From Phytobacter ursingii (GTDB lineage Bacteria; Pseudomonadota; Gammaproteobacteria; Enterobacterales; Enterobacteriaceae), in assembly GCA_901456055.1 (NCBI GenBank), contig CABDWT010000004.1:806001-870000 (forward strand): a stretch of 64,000 nt of DNA, in the 5' to 3' direction. The notes beneath the pieces are model-generated. The model saw only the letters and a list, made by a program, of their open reading frames with translations. It had not been told where the DNA came from and ran no database searches. The translations under genes and the position numbers were made by a program. Positions 51,931 to 60,870 of the stretch are shown here, piece by piece (positions within the stretch are counted from its first letter, which is position 1; every line of letters begins with the position of its first letter).

Positions 51931-54011
51931 GCGATCGCTATGTTATTGAAGCCATGCTGCGCCCGGCGGTTGAGCTGAATACTGCTGTCATTGCCGCCTG
52001 CGCCAGCTATATCTGCGTGACGGCACCATGGGCAGTGGCGCTGGCTCCCTCTGTCAGCTATGTCACTGCGGCAGGGTTCGCTGTGCTGTCGGTGAAACGC
52101 ACGCAGCAGGGATTACGGGTATTACGTTACCGGCGTAATATCCGGCGTCTGCCGCGTTATGTTGTGACAAGTAGCGAGGTGCCGGTGAGTAATCAGCGGT
52201 TATTTCTGGGCAAAGGGTTTATGTGGGAACAAAAACATACCCAGCGACTGCTGGATACCCTGCGCCCGGAAGTGGCGGGTTACGTTAATCCACCGGCGCT
52301 GTACCAAGCCGCACGTCGTTTTGAACAGCACTATGAACATCGCTTTCCTGCATTGTGCAAACTACTGGCGCGTGATTCGGCGTTGAATCCCGTCAGACCA
52401 TTGCCGCCAGTTGGCGGTCATCCAGCGTTACATGGCATCGAGCCTGATGAAGTCAACGTCTCAATGAGTCTGGGAGAGCGTGTCGGGCATATGTTGGTTC
52501 TGGGTACGACACGCGTCGGGAAAACTCGCCTCGCCGAGCTGCTGATCACCCAGGATATTCGTCGTGGTAACGTCACCATTGTTTTCGACCCGAAAGGCGA
52601 TGCCGATCTGCTGAGGCGAATGTATGCCGAATCACACCGCGCAGGCCGCGCCGGTGAATTTCATGTTTTCCACCTGGGATGGCCGGATATCAGCGCCCGT
52701 TACAATGCAGTCGGACGCTTTGGGCGTATCTCAGAAGTGGCTTCGCGTGTCGCCGGTCAGCTCAGTAGCGAAGGTAACAGCGCCGCATTTAAAGAGTTTG
52801 CCTGGCGCTTCGTCAATATTATTGCCCGTGCGCTGGTCGCGCTGGGGCAACGCCCGGATTTTGGCCTTATCCAGCGTTACGTAAACAATATCGGCGATCT
52901 GTTTGAGACCTATGCGGAAACCTGGATGGGGAAGCATACTCCGGCGTTGTGGCAGCAGGTGGAAAATCTGGCGCAAATTCTGGATGAGCGCGATATTCCC
53001 CGGCATATGGAAGGTCGTTCGCTGCGTGTGGTGGCGATTGAACAGGTGCTGAACAGTGATGAAGGGAAGAAGGTTTACGATCCGGTACTTGATGGCCTGC
53101 GTTCGTCGGTACGTTATGACCAGAAGTATTACGACAAAATTGTGGCATCGCTTCTGCCATTGCTGGAGAAGCTTACCTCCGGTAAGACAGCGCAACTGAT
53201 TTCGCCGAACTACACCGATATGTCCGATCCCCGCCCTATCTTTGACTGGCAGCAGGTGATCCGTAAAAAAGGTGTGGTGTATATCGGTCTTGATGCGTTA
53301 TCCGATCCAGAAGTCGCGGCAGCGGTGGGCAATTCGATGTTTGCCGATCTGGTTAGCGTCGCCGGGCATATCTACAAATTTGGCGTGAATGACGGTTTGC
53401 CAGGTGATGAGGGCAAGAAGACGCCGATCAGCCTGCATTGTGACGAGTTTAACGAGTTGATGGGGGATGAATTTATTCCGCTGATTAACAAAGGCGGCGG
53501 TGCGGGTATCGAAGTGACGGCCTATACCCAGACGTTGCCGGATATCGAAGCGCGGCTGGGTAATGCGGCGAAAGCGGCGCAGGTCGTGGGGAACTTCAAC
53601 AGCCTGGTGATGCTGCGGGTACGGCATACGGAAACGGCGGAACTGATGACTAAACAATTGCCGGAAGTGGAGGTCTATACCAAAACGCTGGTTTCCGGTG
53701 TCACCGATATCTCGAACCCGGAAATGGGAAGCGATTTTACCTCTAACACGCAGGACAGGGTCAGTACGGTACGTACACCGCTGATCACTGCCGCAAACGT
53801 GATCAATCTGCCGAAAGGACAGGCGTTTGCTTTGCTGGAAGGCGGTCGGTTGTGGAAGATCCGTATGCCGTTGCCAGCGGCTGGCGCGGATGCCCTGATG
53901 CCGGATAGTATTGGGCAAATTGCAGACTATATGCAGCGAAATTATCGGACAAGCGATGCCTGGTGGTCGGGCAGTGCGTTACCGGGAGATTACGATGCGG
54001 CCACTTTTTGA
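51927..54011 (+). CDS. traD: Conjugative coupling protein TraD (VirD4-type ATPase)
   Basis: 694 aa. Two N-terminal membrane helices (about 18-60), then a RecA-type ATPase with Walker A VLGTTRVGKTRLAELL (about 190-205), the FDPKGDADLLRRM block, and Walker B ISLHCDEFNELMG (about 495). The C-terminal VINLPKGQAFALLEGGRLWKIRMPLP completes it. This is the SXT/PFGI TraD type. It links the relaxosome to the T4SS channel and pumps DNA. ATG overlaps the small gene before it. Confidence 0.94.
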   Translation: MSDRYVIEAMLRPAVELNTAVIAACASYICVTAPWAVALAPSVSYVTAAGFAVLSVKRTQQGLRVLRYRRNIRRLPRYVVTSSEVPVSNQRLFLGKGFMWEQKHTQRLLDTLRPEVAGYVNPPALYQAARRFEQHYEHRFPALCKLLARDSALNPVRPLPPVGGHPALHGIEPDEVNVSMSLGERVGHMLVLGTTRVGKTRLAELLITQDIRRGNVTIVFDPKGDADLLRRMYAESHRAGRAGEFHVFHLGWPDISARYNAVGRFGRISEVASRVAGQLSSEGNSAAFKEFAWRFVNIIARALVALGQRPDFGLIQRYVNNIGDLFETYAETWMGKHTPALWQQVENLAQILDERDIPRHMEGRSLRVVAIEQVLNSDEGKKVYDPVLDGLRSSVRYDQKYYDKIVASLLPLLEKLTSGKTAQLISPNYTDMSDPRPIFDWQQVIRKKGVVYIGLDALSDPEVAAAVGNSMFADLVSVAGHIYKFGVNDGLPGDEGKKTPISLHCDEFNELMGDEFIPLINKGGGAGIEVTAYTQTLPDIEARLGNAAKAAQVVGNFNSLVMLRVRHTETAELMTKQLPEVEVYTKTLVSGVTDISNPEMGSDFTSNTQDRVSTVRTPLITAANVINLPKGQAFALLEGGRLWKIRMPLPAAGADALMPDSIGQIADYMQRNYRTSDAWWSGSALPGDYDAATF

Positions 54012-54024
54012 AAAGGAAATCATA

Positions 54025-54294
54025 ATGAAAAAATTATACCAGGTTGGAATGGTGGCGGCGGTGACGAAAGACAGCACGTTGCTTGTTCCCCGCGATGTGA
54101 TGGATGTGATGAAAACGCAAATCTGCTCATCACTGGCGATCCCCGAAATTGTTGATCAATTGAGTATGTTGGGCTATCGGGTGAGATACGAACCGATGTC
54201 ACATATTGAAAATGAGATCGCCAGTCTTTGGATCATGATTGGTCAGGAAGAGATGCTGCTGAACTGCCAGATGGAGCCACTTCCGGTGCATTAA
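54025..54294 (+). CDS. Unrecognised 89-aa protein
   Basis: 89 aa from ATG 54025, with AAAAGGA 8 bp before it; an in-frame ATG at 53995 inside traD lacks one. No signal peptide or motif. The sequence KKLYQVGMVAAVTKDSTLLVPRDVMDVMKTQICSSLAIPEIVDQLSMLGYRV looks like a small alpha/beta protein. It lies between traD and the TIGR03747 gene with short gaps, so it is co-transcribed with transfer genes. Function unknown. Confidence 0.65.
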   Translation: MKKLYQVGMVAAVTKDSTLLVPRDVMDVMKTQICSSLAIPEIVDQLSMLGYRVRYEPMSHIENEIASLWIMIGQEEMLLNCQMEPLPVH

Positions 54295-54303
54295 GGAGAT
54301 GTT

Positions 54304-55068
54304 ATGTCACAAATCAACACCTCTTCAGCTCCAGCGCAAACAACTGCTCCGCCAAAACCACATGGTTTTTTCACCGTACTGCTGTGGGATACTCCGTGGC
54401 GTATCATCGGGATGCTGCTGGTCTCGCTGCTGTTTAGCCTGATTGTGGAATATATTGGTATCGCGTTCTTCTGGCCAGAGCAGGGCGCGGAACATAGCCG
54501 CGCAGTTATGCAGGCGGAGAGCAGTTATTTTGTTGAAGGGTTTACGCGAAGTTTGTTGCTGTCATCTCCGGTGGTGACGATTCAGGGCTGGATCGCGCTG
54601 GGTTATGAGTGGTTGTTTGTGAACAGCGGTTTTATGGGCTGGTTGCAGTCGATTCAGACGCCCACTGTGGGAAGTGGTAATGGCGTCACTGATGGGCTTA
54701 ATGCCTGGATTGCCTGGACCGTGCAGACCGGCTATGAATACCTGGTGGCAACGATGTATGTTTCGCTGGTCTTTCTGATGAGGATTACCATCCTGGTGTT
54801 GTCGGTGCCGTTATTCGTCCTAGTTACTATTGTTGGGATCGCTGATGGGATGGTACGACGCGATCTCCGTCGCTACGGTGCGGCCTATGAATCAAGCTTC
54901 CTTTACCATCATGCCAAGCGTGTGGTGAAGCCAGCGGCATATATACCGTGCGTGTTGTATCTGTCAGCACCGTTCGCGGTCTATCCGAATTTGTTGCTGC
55001 TACCGGCGGCATTGCTGATGGGGCTGGCGATTTCAGTGACGATGGGGAGTTTTAAGAAGTATTTGTGA
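54304..55068 (+). CDS. TIGR03747 (PFL_4697) family ICE membrane protein
   Basis: 254 aa with four or more membrane helices (IIGMLLVSLLFSLIVEYIGIAFFW, YLVATMYVSLVFLMRITILVLSVPLFVLVTIVGI, VLYLSAPFAVYPNLLLLPAALLMGLAI). The family signature GIADGMVRRDLRRYGAAYESSFLYHHAKR is intact. It is an inner-membrane component of the genomic-island T4SS. AAGGAG precedes the start. The transfer operon is interrupted here by a cargo gene on the other strand. Confidence 0.87.
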   Translation: MSQINTSSAPAQTTAPPKPHGFFTVLLWDTPWRIIGMLLVSLLFSLIVEYIGIAFFWPEQGAEHSRAVMQAESSYFVEGFTRSLLLSSPVVTIQGWIALGYEWLFVNSGFMGWLQSIQTPTVGSGNGVTDGLNAWIAWTVQTGYEYLVATMYVSLVFLMRITILVLSVPLFVLVTIVGIADGMVRRDLRRYGAAYESSFLYHHAKRVVKPAAYIPCVLYLSAPFAVYPNLLLLPAALLMGLAISVTMGSFKKYL

Positions 55069-55102
55069 TTAATCTACTAGTAGGTTGATTACGGTAATTG
55101 AA

Positions 55103-55126
55103 AAGGAGGGCTAAGAAGCCCTCCTT
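55103..55126 (-). terminator. Terminator of the cargo ParA gene
   Basis: On the minus strand AAGGAGGGCT-TCTT-AGCCCTCCTT followed by TTCAATT: a perfect 10-bp stem. It lies between convergent genes and may act for both. Confidence 0.8.
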
Positions 55127-55139
55127 GGGCACATTGCTG

Positions 55140-56201
55140 TTACTCTATGTGCTGTACTAAATCTTGTATATTAGGTACTTGTTTGTCTAACTGAGACTGA
55201 TTTACGGTAATACTCCTTCCTGCAACATTTTTCTGTCCAGCTGTTAGAGATGCAATCGGTATGCCTAAAGCGCCTGAAACTACGGATGCAGAGTTAGCAT
55301 CATTGACTTCATATTGAAACATAGCTTTGAAAGCGCGTTTATTGTTAGGTGTTGCAGCTCCATTGGGGTGGATACAAAAAACCTGTGGTGTAGTCTGCCA
55401 TACATTCCAAATCTCATCCCCAATCTCACTTACAACAGTTCTGAATGCGGAAGCTGAAGAACTATTCATTTGTGTCAGACGGTTACCAATATACATATAT
55501 ATTTGAGGAACTTGCATTCTGAATCTGCGGGTTTCATTTACGAAATCAGAAAGCGGATCGCCAACATGTCTCTGAACGCCGTAAACCAGTGAAAGAATTG
55601 CTCTTACCGCACGTTTCGATGAGCCATCTGCTGAGAATGGGATTAGCAAACGATCAGAGGCAGTTAATGCTAATTCTGTATAGACTGAAAAACTAGGATT
55701 ACAGTCAATAAAAACACAGGTTTCCGCATTGTTCCATGAGGTTTGAATGTCATTAATCAGCTCACGAATCCATAGGTGGACGCTACGCCAAGCATCTTGT
55801 GGACCAGGATTTGTAGCGCTGGAAACTCTGGATGATTGCGTCTCTAATTGCTCGTCACCAACGACTAGGAAGACATTAGCAGGAATGCGATTGTTGTATT
55901 GGGATACCTGAGTTACATAATTTGCACCCGAATTAGGTGACATATATGGGCTGCGGATTCGCTCTTCAATGTAACCTGAAATAGTGCGCCTGTTGTTTTG
56001 TTGAGAGTGGATGTTAGTTAATTGAGCTTCTCCTGCAATCATTCCACCCAGCAACATTGAAGATGAGTTAGCTTGAGGACATAGATCGACAACCAACACT
56101 TTTTTATCTGGGTGCTGTCTTGCGTATTCAGAAGCCAATTGGAAGGTCAGATAGCTTTTCCCAACTCCACCTTTATTGTTCCAGACTGCGTAGATTGACA
56201 T
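55140..56201 (-). CDS. Stand-alone ParA/MinD-family ATPase, ICE cargo
   Basis: 353 aa. Deviant Walker A NNKGGVGKSYLTFQL (about 8-22), then VLVVDLCPQANSSSMLLGG and TCVFIDCNPSFSVYTELALTASDRLLIPFSADGSSKRAVRA mark a ParA-type ATPase. The C-terminal 130 residues have no obvious partner domain. It is unrelated in detail to the element's own ParA at 34793. It is transcribed against the transfer genes, AT-rich, and has its own terminator and no ParB beside it. It may serve as a positioning or defence-associated ATPase; function unknown. AAGGGG precedes the ATG. Confidence 0.85.
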   Translation of the reverse strand: MSIYAVWNNKGGVGKSYLTFQLASEYARQHPDKKVLVVDLCPQANSSSMLLGGMIAGEAQLTNIHSQQNNRRTISGYIEERIRSPYMSPNSGANYVTQVSQYNNRIPANVFLVVGDEQLETQSSRVSSATNPGPQDAWRSVHLWIRELINDIQTSWNNAETCVFIDCNPSFSVYTELALTASDRLLIPFSADGSSKRAVRAILSLVYGVQRHVGDPLSDFVNETRRFRMQVPQIYMYIGNRLTQMNSSSASAFRTVVSEIGDEIWNVWQTTPQVFCIHPNGAATPNNKRAFKAMFQYEVNDANSASVVSGALGIPIASLTAGQKNVAGRSITVNQSQLDKQVPNIQDLVQHIE

Positions 56202-56320
56202 ATATGAACCCCTTAATTTGTTGATGAGGCATTCTACAAAAAGTTAGTCTATTACTGTTACTATATTTTATTTCTTTGTAATTCTTTGATATTTATGATG
56301 TTGATTTGCCAAGTTTAAGA

Positions 56321-56431
56321 CCCAGTATAGCAAGTCTGGGCGTCTTTCTGGGTTTTAGACTGGGCCTTGCCGGGAGCGCAAGCTTGCTTGCGCCGGGGTG
56401 GCAAAGAACCCCGATGGCGCATTCTGCGCCA
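56321..56431 (+). ncRNA. Structured leader upstream of the second transfer operon
   Basis: Three hairpins in a row: CCCAGTATAGCAAGTCTGGG (56321-56340); TTGCC...GCGCAAGC-TT-GCTTGCGC...GGCAA (about 56358-56404, inner palindrome 56366-56383); and TGGCGCA-TTC-TGCGCCA (56414-56431). They fill the gap between the divergent ParA-like and RAQPRD genes, with no gene between. A regulatory leader or attenuator of the transfer genes is possible; no known family recognised. The rest of the 342-bp gap is AT-rich and featureless. Confidence 0.4.
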
Positions 56432-56543
56432 CGCTTTACTCCTTCCATAATTTTCAAAATTCCACTTCTGTTTTCTTACTGCCCGCCAGAACGCTTTTCG
56501 CCACTCTCCCTCCATACATGCAATCGCATTAAAGGAGGTTTAC

Positions 56544-56855
56544 ATGCGCATGACACAACCCCGGGCATGGTGCCTGTTGGGGATTCTGCTAACGTCGGGC
56601 GTTCAGGCTGCTGAGTCTGACGAGCTGGCGCTGGTAATGAAACAGCTGGATCAGGTACAGGCCGCTCTGGAGCGCGCCCGTGTTGTTGCCGTTCAGGATG
56701 GGCAGAAAGGGCGCTTCTATTTTGATTACCTGCGGGCAACGCAGGATATCAAGGCGATTCGACAGGGGATCGGTATTTACCTGGAACCTTCCCGCGCTCA
56801 GCCGGTGCCTTCGGCATCTCTCACCGGTCAGTACCGGATGGAGCGTCGCCCGTGA
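56544..56855 (+). CDS. RAQPRD family (TIGR01690) ICE transfer protein
   Basis: 103 aa, exported (signal RAWCLLGILLTSGVQAAES). The helical mature part LALVMKQLDQVQAALERARVVAVQDGQKGRFYFDYLRATQDIKAIRQGIGIYL fits the RAQPRD family, named for a motif seen in relatives. AAAGGAGGT precedes the ATG, an excellent ribosome site for the first gene of the operon. Function unknown, conserved in genomic-island T4SS. Confidence 0.88.
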   Translation: MRMTQPRAWCLLGILLTSGVQAAESDELALVMKQLDQVQAALERARVVAVQDGQKGRFYFDYLRATQDIKAIRQGIGIYLEPSRAQPVPSASLTGQYRMERRP

Positions 56856-57088
56856 ACGATGCCCAGACCAACGCATTTAAGGCGGCAAGCGGTAACTCCG
56901 ATCCCGCACTGCTGAGCAAAGTGTTTATTGGTGCGCTGATTGCCCTGCTTATTTTGTGGGTGGGATGGGGTTTTGTTCATGTTTATCGGGGGTACGTGGC
57001 AGGTCGCATCAAAGAACAGGCACTGGTGCATTTTGCTATTCGTTCCATCCTCCTAATCCTTGTTGGTATCTATCTCTTTGCCAGCTAA
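56852..57088 (+). CDS. TIGR03758 (PFL_4701) family ICE membrane protein
   Basis: 78 aa from a GTG start at 56852 that overlaps the stop of the RAQPRD gene (GTGA). Two membrane helices (VFIGALIALLILWVGWGFVHVY and SILLILVGIYLFAS) are separated by RGYVAGRIKEQALVHFAIR. It is a small inner-membrane T4SS component by family. Confidence 0.85.
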   Translation: MNDAQTNAFKAASGNSDPALLSKVFIGALIALLILWVGWGFVHVYRGYVAGRIKEQALVHFAIRSILLILVGIYLFAS

Positions 57089-57116
57089 GCCTGGCTTCTC
57101 TTATAAGGAAATAACT

Positions 57117-57488
57117 ATGTTTTGCTCCGCATTATCTTCTCTGCATTTTTCTTTTCGTCTCTGGTGTGCGCGGGTTTTGGCTGTTGCCCTGACAGGAATT
57201 GCTGCTGCTCAAGCAGGTTTGCCAACCGTTGAAGGTCCAAAAAGCAGCACCGACAGCTCTTTTTACGGTCAGATCTCTGGGTATCTCAATGACGGTATCG
57301 TGCTGGGCGGGTTAGTCCTTGCGGCGGTTGCCATGCTGGTTGTCGGTAATGCCATTATCTCAACTTTTGCTGAAGTTCGTGATGGTAAAGCGACATGGGG
57401 TAAGTTTGGGATGCTGGTTGTTGTTGGCGTAATCCTGATTGTCATTGTTATCTGGCTTGCATCCAAAGCCGCGACAATCCTGCTCTAA
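57117..57488 (+). CDS. TIGR03745 (PFL_4702) family ICE protein, pilin-like
   Basis: 123 aa from ATG 57117, with AAGGAA upstream. A long signal peptide (about 1-40, ending AAAQAGLP) is followed by two hydrophobic helices (GIVLGGLVLAAVAMLVVGNAII and FGMLVVVGVILIVIVIWLASKAATILL). Size and two-helix plan suggest a VirB2-like pilin or channel subunit; that role is inference from topology and place. Confidence 0.85.
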   Translation: MFCSALSSLHFSFRLWCARVLAVALTGIAAAQAGLPTVEGPKSSTDSSFYGQISGYLNDGIVLGGLVLAAVAMLVVGNAIISTFAEVRDGKATWGKFGMLVVVGVILIVIVIWLASKAATILL

Positions 57489-57497
57489 GGATGGCGT

Positions 57498-57878
57498 ATG
57501 GCGACTATCGAATTTATGCCTGACAGGCTGAATGCTGAGCCAGTGGTGTTCCGTGGGTTCACCACGCCGGAACTGGGATTTACCGCGTTGTTCAGCGTAC
57601 TGGGTGGCCTCGTGGTCGCCATACCGGTTCTGCCGTTTCTCGGCTGGATAGCCTTTCCGACCGTAGCGTTGTTAATGCCGTTGGTCACGATTATTTTTGG
57701 TGGCAGGTTAATGGCGCGGTTTAAACGTGGCAAGCCAGAAAATTACCTCTATCGCAGGCTGGACATGCTGCTTAGTCAGTTTGGCCTGGGAACAAAAGGG
57801 CTGGTGCAAAACAGCCGGATACTGGCGTTACGCCGTCTGCGTCCTGTTGTTCGCCATCAGGAGGTCGTTCATGAGTAA
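57498..57878 (+). CDS. TIGR03750 (PFL_4703) family conjugal transfer protein, VirB3-like
   Basis: 126 aa. Starts MATIEFMPDRLNAEPVVFRGFTTPELGFTALF, then two membrane helices (VLGGLVVAIPVLPFLGWIAF and TVALLMPLVTIIFGG), then a basic cytoplasmic tail. The location after the pilin-like gene and the topology are those of VirB3/TraL-type proteins. It overlaps the next gene by 8 bp. Confidence 0.86.
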   Translation: MATIEFMPDRLNAEPVVFRGFTTPELGFTALFSVLGGLVVAIPVLPFLGWIAFPTVALLMPLVTIIFGGRLMARFKRGKPENYLYRRLDMLLSQFGLGTKGLVQNSRILALRRLRPVVRHQEVVHE

Positions 57879-58527
57879 GTTTAAAAATGCTCTGAATGCC
57901 CGCGATAACCATATCCGGACGCTACGCGCAGCATGTGGGGTTATACTGGTACTGCTAGTGTTGTCTATGTTTGGCTGGATGATGTCTCCGCGCAATCTGA
58001 CCATTCATAATCCCCCCGATCTCCGCTCCGGCAGCTCCCGCCCGTGGTGGGAGATCCCTCCCTCAACGGTGTATGCCTTCAGCTTTTATATTTTCCAGCA
58101 ACTGAACAGCTGGCCGAAGGATGGCGACGTCGATTATCCATATCGCATCGAGACGCTGTCGGCCTACCTGACGCCGACCTGTAAGGAACTGCTGCATAAG
58201 GATGCGAAGCAGCGTAAGGACCTTGGGGAATCACGCGACCGCGTGCGTGGCGTATCGGAGATCCCTGAGCGGGGTTACCGGGATGACAGCGTCACTATTA
58301 TTGATCGCGATAACTGGCAGGTTCGTCTGGATTTAGTCACCGATGAATATGTTAACTCCGAGCCGGTTAAACGCTCACTGGTGCGTTATCCGCTGAAGGT
58401 GGTGCGCTGGGATAAAAATCCGGAAGCCAACCCGTTCGGTCTGGCACTGGATTGTCTTTCGGAAGCGCCGCAGCGTCTGGAAGCGGCCCCTGTGGTTAAG
58501 GAAGAGAAAAAGGGAGTGTTTAACTGA
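57871..58527 (+). CDS. TIGR03746 family ICE protein, VirB8/TraE-like
   Basis: 218 aa from ATG 57871, with AGGAGG upstream; earlier in-frame codons lie inside the preceding gene. One membrane helix (AACGVILVLLVLSMFGWMM, about 20-38) precedes a periplasmic domain (PPSTVYAFSFYIFQQLNSWPKDGDVDYPYRIETLSAYLTPTCKELL). It is a bitopic core component of the T4SS. TGATG overlap with the following gene. Confidence 0.86.
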   Translation: MSKFKNALNARDNHIRTLRAACGVILVLLVLSMFGWMMSPRNLTIHNPPDLRSGSSRPWWEIPPSTVYAFSFYIFQQLNSWPKDGDVDYPYRIETLSAYLTPTCKELLHKDAKQRKDLGESRDRVRGVSEIPERGYRDDSVTIIDRDNWQVRLDLVTDEYVNSEPVKRSLVRYPLKVVRWDKNPEANPFGLALDCLSEAPQRLEAAPVVKEEKKGVFN

Positions 58528-59402
58528 TGAGTTTACGACGATTTTTGCTATTAGTGGCCTGCCTTGCCGCATTACCGTCGCAGGCGGTTGAACTGGTGAA
58601 GTGGGAGCGTATCCCTCTGCCGGTGGCTCTGCATGTCGGGCAGGAGCGCATTGTGTTTGTGAACCGTAATGTGCGCGTGGGATTTCCGCCTGAGCTGAAG
58701 GGTAAATTGCGCATACAAAGTTCTGGCGGCGCGGTGTACCTGCAACCGGGGGCACAGTTTGCCCGTACTCGGCTGGCGCTTCAGGATGTTGAGAACGGCG
58801 AGATGATTCTGTTGGATATCAGCGCTGATGAGGGTAAAAACCTTCTGGAGCCGGTAAGCCTGGTGTATCAGGGGGAAGTCTCCAGCTCGACGGGGAACAG
58901 TGACGTTGCAGCGATCGACAGTAGAAAATCGACAGCTGGCGAACGGCAGTCCACATCGAAAAAAAAAGAGAAAAAATCTACCACGCCGCTGCCGGTTGCC
59001 TTAACCCGCTATGCCGCGCAAAGCCTGTACGCGCCGTCGCGCACGATTGAGCCGCTGTCCGGTGTGCATTCCATTTCGCTGGCATTACCGGACAAACTTA
59101 CATCATTGCTGCCGTCAGAATCCGTTGAGGTCAAACCGCTGGCCGCATGGGGATTGCAGGGCTACAGCGTGGTGGCGTTGACGCTGCGTAATCAGCGTTC
59201 GGAGAAAGTGGTTCTCGATCCGCGTCGTCTTCAGGGTAATTTTTACAGCGCGACATTCCAGCATCGCTGGTTGGGTACAAGTGGAACGCCGGAAGACACC
59301 ACTACGGTGTATCTGGTGACCAAAGGGCGTCCCGATGCTGCGTTTCTTCCTGAGCCAGTTAAGGCGAAAACAGGCAAAGGGGGGAAGGGCGATGCAGATT
59401 AA
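58527..59402 (+). CDS. TIGR03749 (PFL_4704) family ICE protein, VirB9/TraK-like
   Basis: 291 aa with a signal peptide (FLLLVACLAALPSQA). The N-terminal beta domain is VKWERIPLPVALHVGQERIVFVNRNVRVGFPPELKGKLRIQSSGG, a Ser/Lys-rich linker spans about 125-160, and a C-terminal domain ends GNFYSATFQHRWLGTSGTPEDTTTVYLVTKGRP. By family and place it is an outer-membrane core complex protein of the T4SS. It overlaps the next gene by 11 bp. Confidence 0.86.
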   Translation: MSLRRFLLLVACLAALPSQAVELVKWERIPLPVALHVGQERIVFVNRNVRVGFPPELKGKLRIQSSGGAVYLQPGAQFARTRLALQDVENGEMILLDISADEGKNLLEPVSLVYQGEVSSSTGNSDVAAIDSRKSTAGERQSTSKKKEKKSTTPLPVALTRYAAQSLYAPSRTIEPLSGVHSISLALPDKLTSLLPSESVEVKPLAAWGLQGYSVVALTLRNQRSEKVVLDPRRLQGNFYSATFQHRWLGTSGTPEDTTTVYLVTKGRPDAAFLPEPVKAKTGKGGKGDAD

Positions 59403-60861
59403 ATCGAATACTCTGCTGAAAGTTATTGTGCCTGTGGTGTTGCTATCAGCAGTCATGATCGGCGTGAAGGCCTGTGGTGGTTCAAAACAAACAACTCAGG
59501 ATTCGGCGGATAATACCACTGTTGCCGACCTGACTCAGGAGGAACTGCGCATCCTTGGCATCGAGGGCGATACGCCGCAGGACACACTGCGTACGCTGGT
59601 TGGCCGTATTAAAACTATCCAGACTAATCAAGAGAATCTGGAGAAGCAGAATGCCGCGCTGATTGAAGAAAATGCCCGCCTGCAAAATAAAAGTAATAGC
59701 GTGGACGGACGTATCAGTGATGCGGTTAATGCTGTCAAACAAGAAAGTACCCAGGCGCAGCAAAAGCTTCATGCTGAACAGCAACGGCTGGCTGGCCTGC
59801 TGGAATCACTGAAAAATACGCTTCCTGGCCCGGCAGCGGGTAGCAATACCCCCGCAGGCAGTGATTTACCTGTCGGGCTGGGGCTGGAAGATTCAGGGCA
59901 AGCCGAAACGGTGGCGCAAGGCACTGTCTGGATAGAACCGCAGGATGGTGTGCAACTGGATCGCAACGGTAAGCCGGTGATCGGTACAGCAGTTGCGACC
60001 AATGGCACCGGTACATTCCAGTTTCCCACGGCGTTTGGCGGGCTGAATGACAACGAGATCACCCGTCAGAAAGCGGAACTGGATCGCGTTGCGAAAAACC
60101 AGCAGAGTATTGAAGAAACCGATCAGCCAGTCTATACCCTGCCGGAGAACTCCACGCTGGTCGGTAGCCAGGCCATGACCGCCCTGCTGGGGCGCGTGCC
60201 GATTGATGGCAAAGTCACCGATCCCTATCCCTTCAAGGTACTTATCGGCAAAGAGAATCTGACAGCCAACGGCATCGAGCTGCCGGACGTTGAAGGGGCT
60301 GTTGTGTCCGGTACGGCCACCGGCGACTGGGTTTTGTCCTGCGTACGTGGCGAAGTTCACTCCATTACGTTTGTCTTCACTGACGGTATGGTACGCACAG
60401 TGCCGCAGTCAGCGAAATCCAGCGATGGCAGCAATGGGAAATCCAGTGGCGGCAGTATTGGCTGGCTGTCCGATGAGCACGGTATTCCCTGTCTTTCCGG
60501 TGATCGTAAAACCAACGCCGCGACCTACCTCCCTACGCTGTTCGCACTCTCTGCCGCCGGTGCCGCATCGGACGCGATGGCTGAGAGCCAGACCACGACA
60601 ACCACTGACGGAACATCTATCACCAGTACGCTTACCGGTAGCGCCGGACAGGCTGCGCTGGGGAAGGCGTTATCGGGCGGTACGAACGAGCTGGCGGAAT
60701 GGGTAAAAGCGCGATACGGCCAGATGTTTGACGCGATTTATGTCCCTCCCGGCGCGAACGTTGCTGTGCATATCACCCGTCAGATCCCGATTGATTACGA
60801 AGAGAAGGGCCGCAAGGTCAAATACGATTTTGATGTCAGCCAGCAACACGAGCTGGATTAA
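59392..60861 (+). CDS. TIGR03752 (PFL_4705) family ICE protein, VirB10/TraB-like
   Basis: 489 aa from ATG 59392. N-terminal membrane helix (LLKVIVPVVLLSAVMIGVKACGG, about 7-29), coiled coil (IKTIQTNQENLEKQNAALIEENARLQNKSNSVDGRISDAVNAVKQE), then a periplasmic beta domain with STLVGSQAMTALLGRVPIDGKVTDPYPFKVLIGKENLTANGIELP. The plan is that of VirB10/TraB, which spans inner and outer membranes in the T4SS core. Confidence 0.88.
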   Translation: MQIKSNTLLKVIVPVVLLSAVMIGVKACGGSKQTTQDSADNTTVADLTQEELRILGIEGDTPQDTLRTLVGRIKTIQTNQENLEKQNAALIEENARLQNKSNSVDGRISDAVNAVKQESTQAQQKLHAEQQRLAGLLESLKNTLPGPAAGSNTPAGSDLPVGLGLEDSGQAETVAQGTVWIEPQDGVQLDRNGKPVIGTAVATNGTGTFQFPTAFGGLNDNEITRQKAELDRVAKNQQSIEETDQPVYTLPENSTLVGSQAMTALLGRVPIDGKVTDPYPFKVLIGKENLTANGIELPDVEGAVVSGTATGDWVLSCVRGEVHSITFVFTDGMVRTVPQSAKSSDGSNGKSSGGSIGWLSDEHGIPCLSGDRKTNAATYLPTLFALSAAGAASDAMAESQTTTTTDGTSITSTLTGSAGQAALGKALSGGTNELAEWVKARYGQMFDAIYVPPGANVAVHITRQIPIDYEEKGRKVKYDFDVSQQHELD

Positions 60862-60870
60862 GGAGAGACC

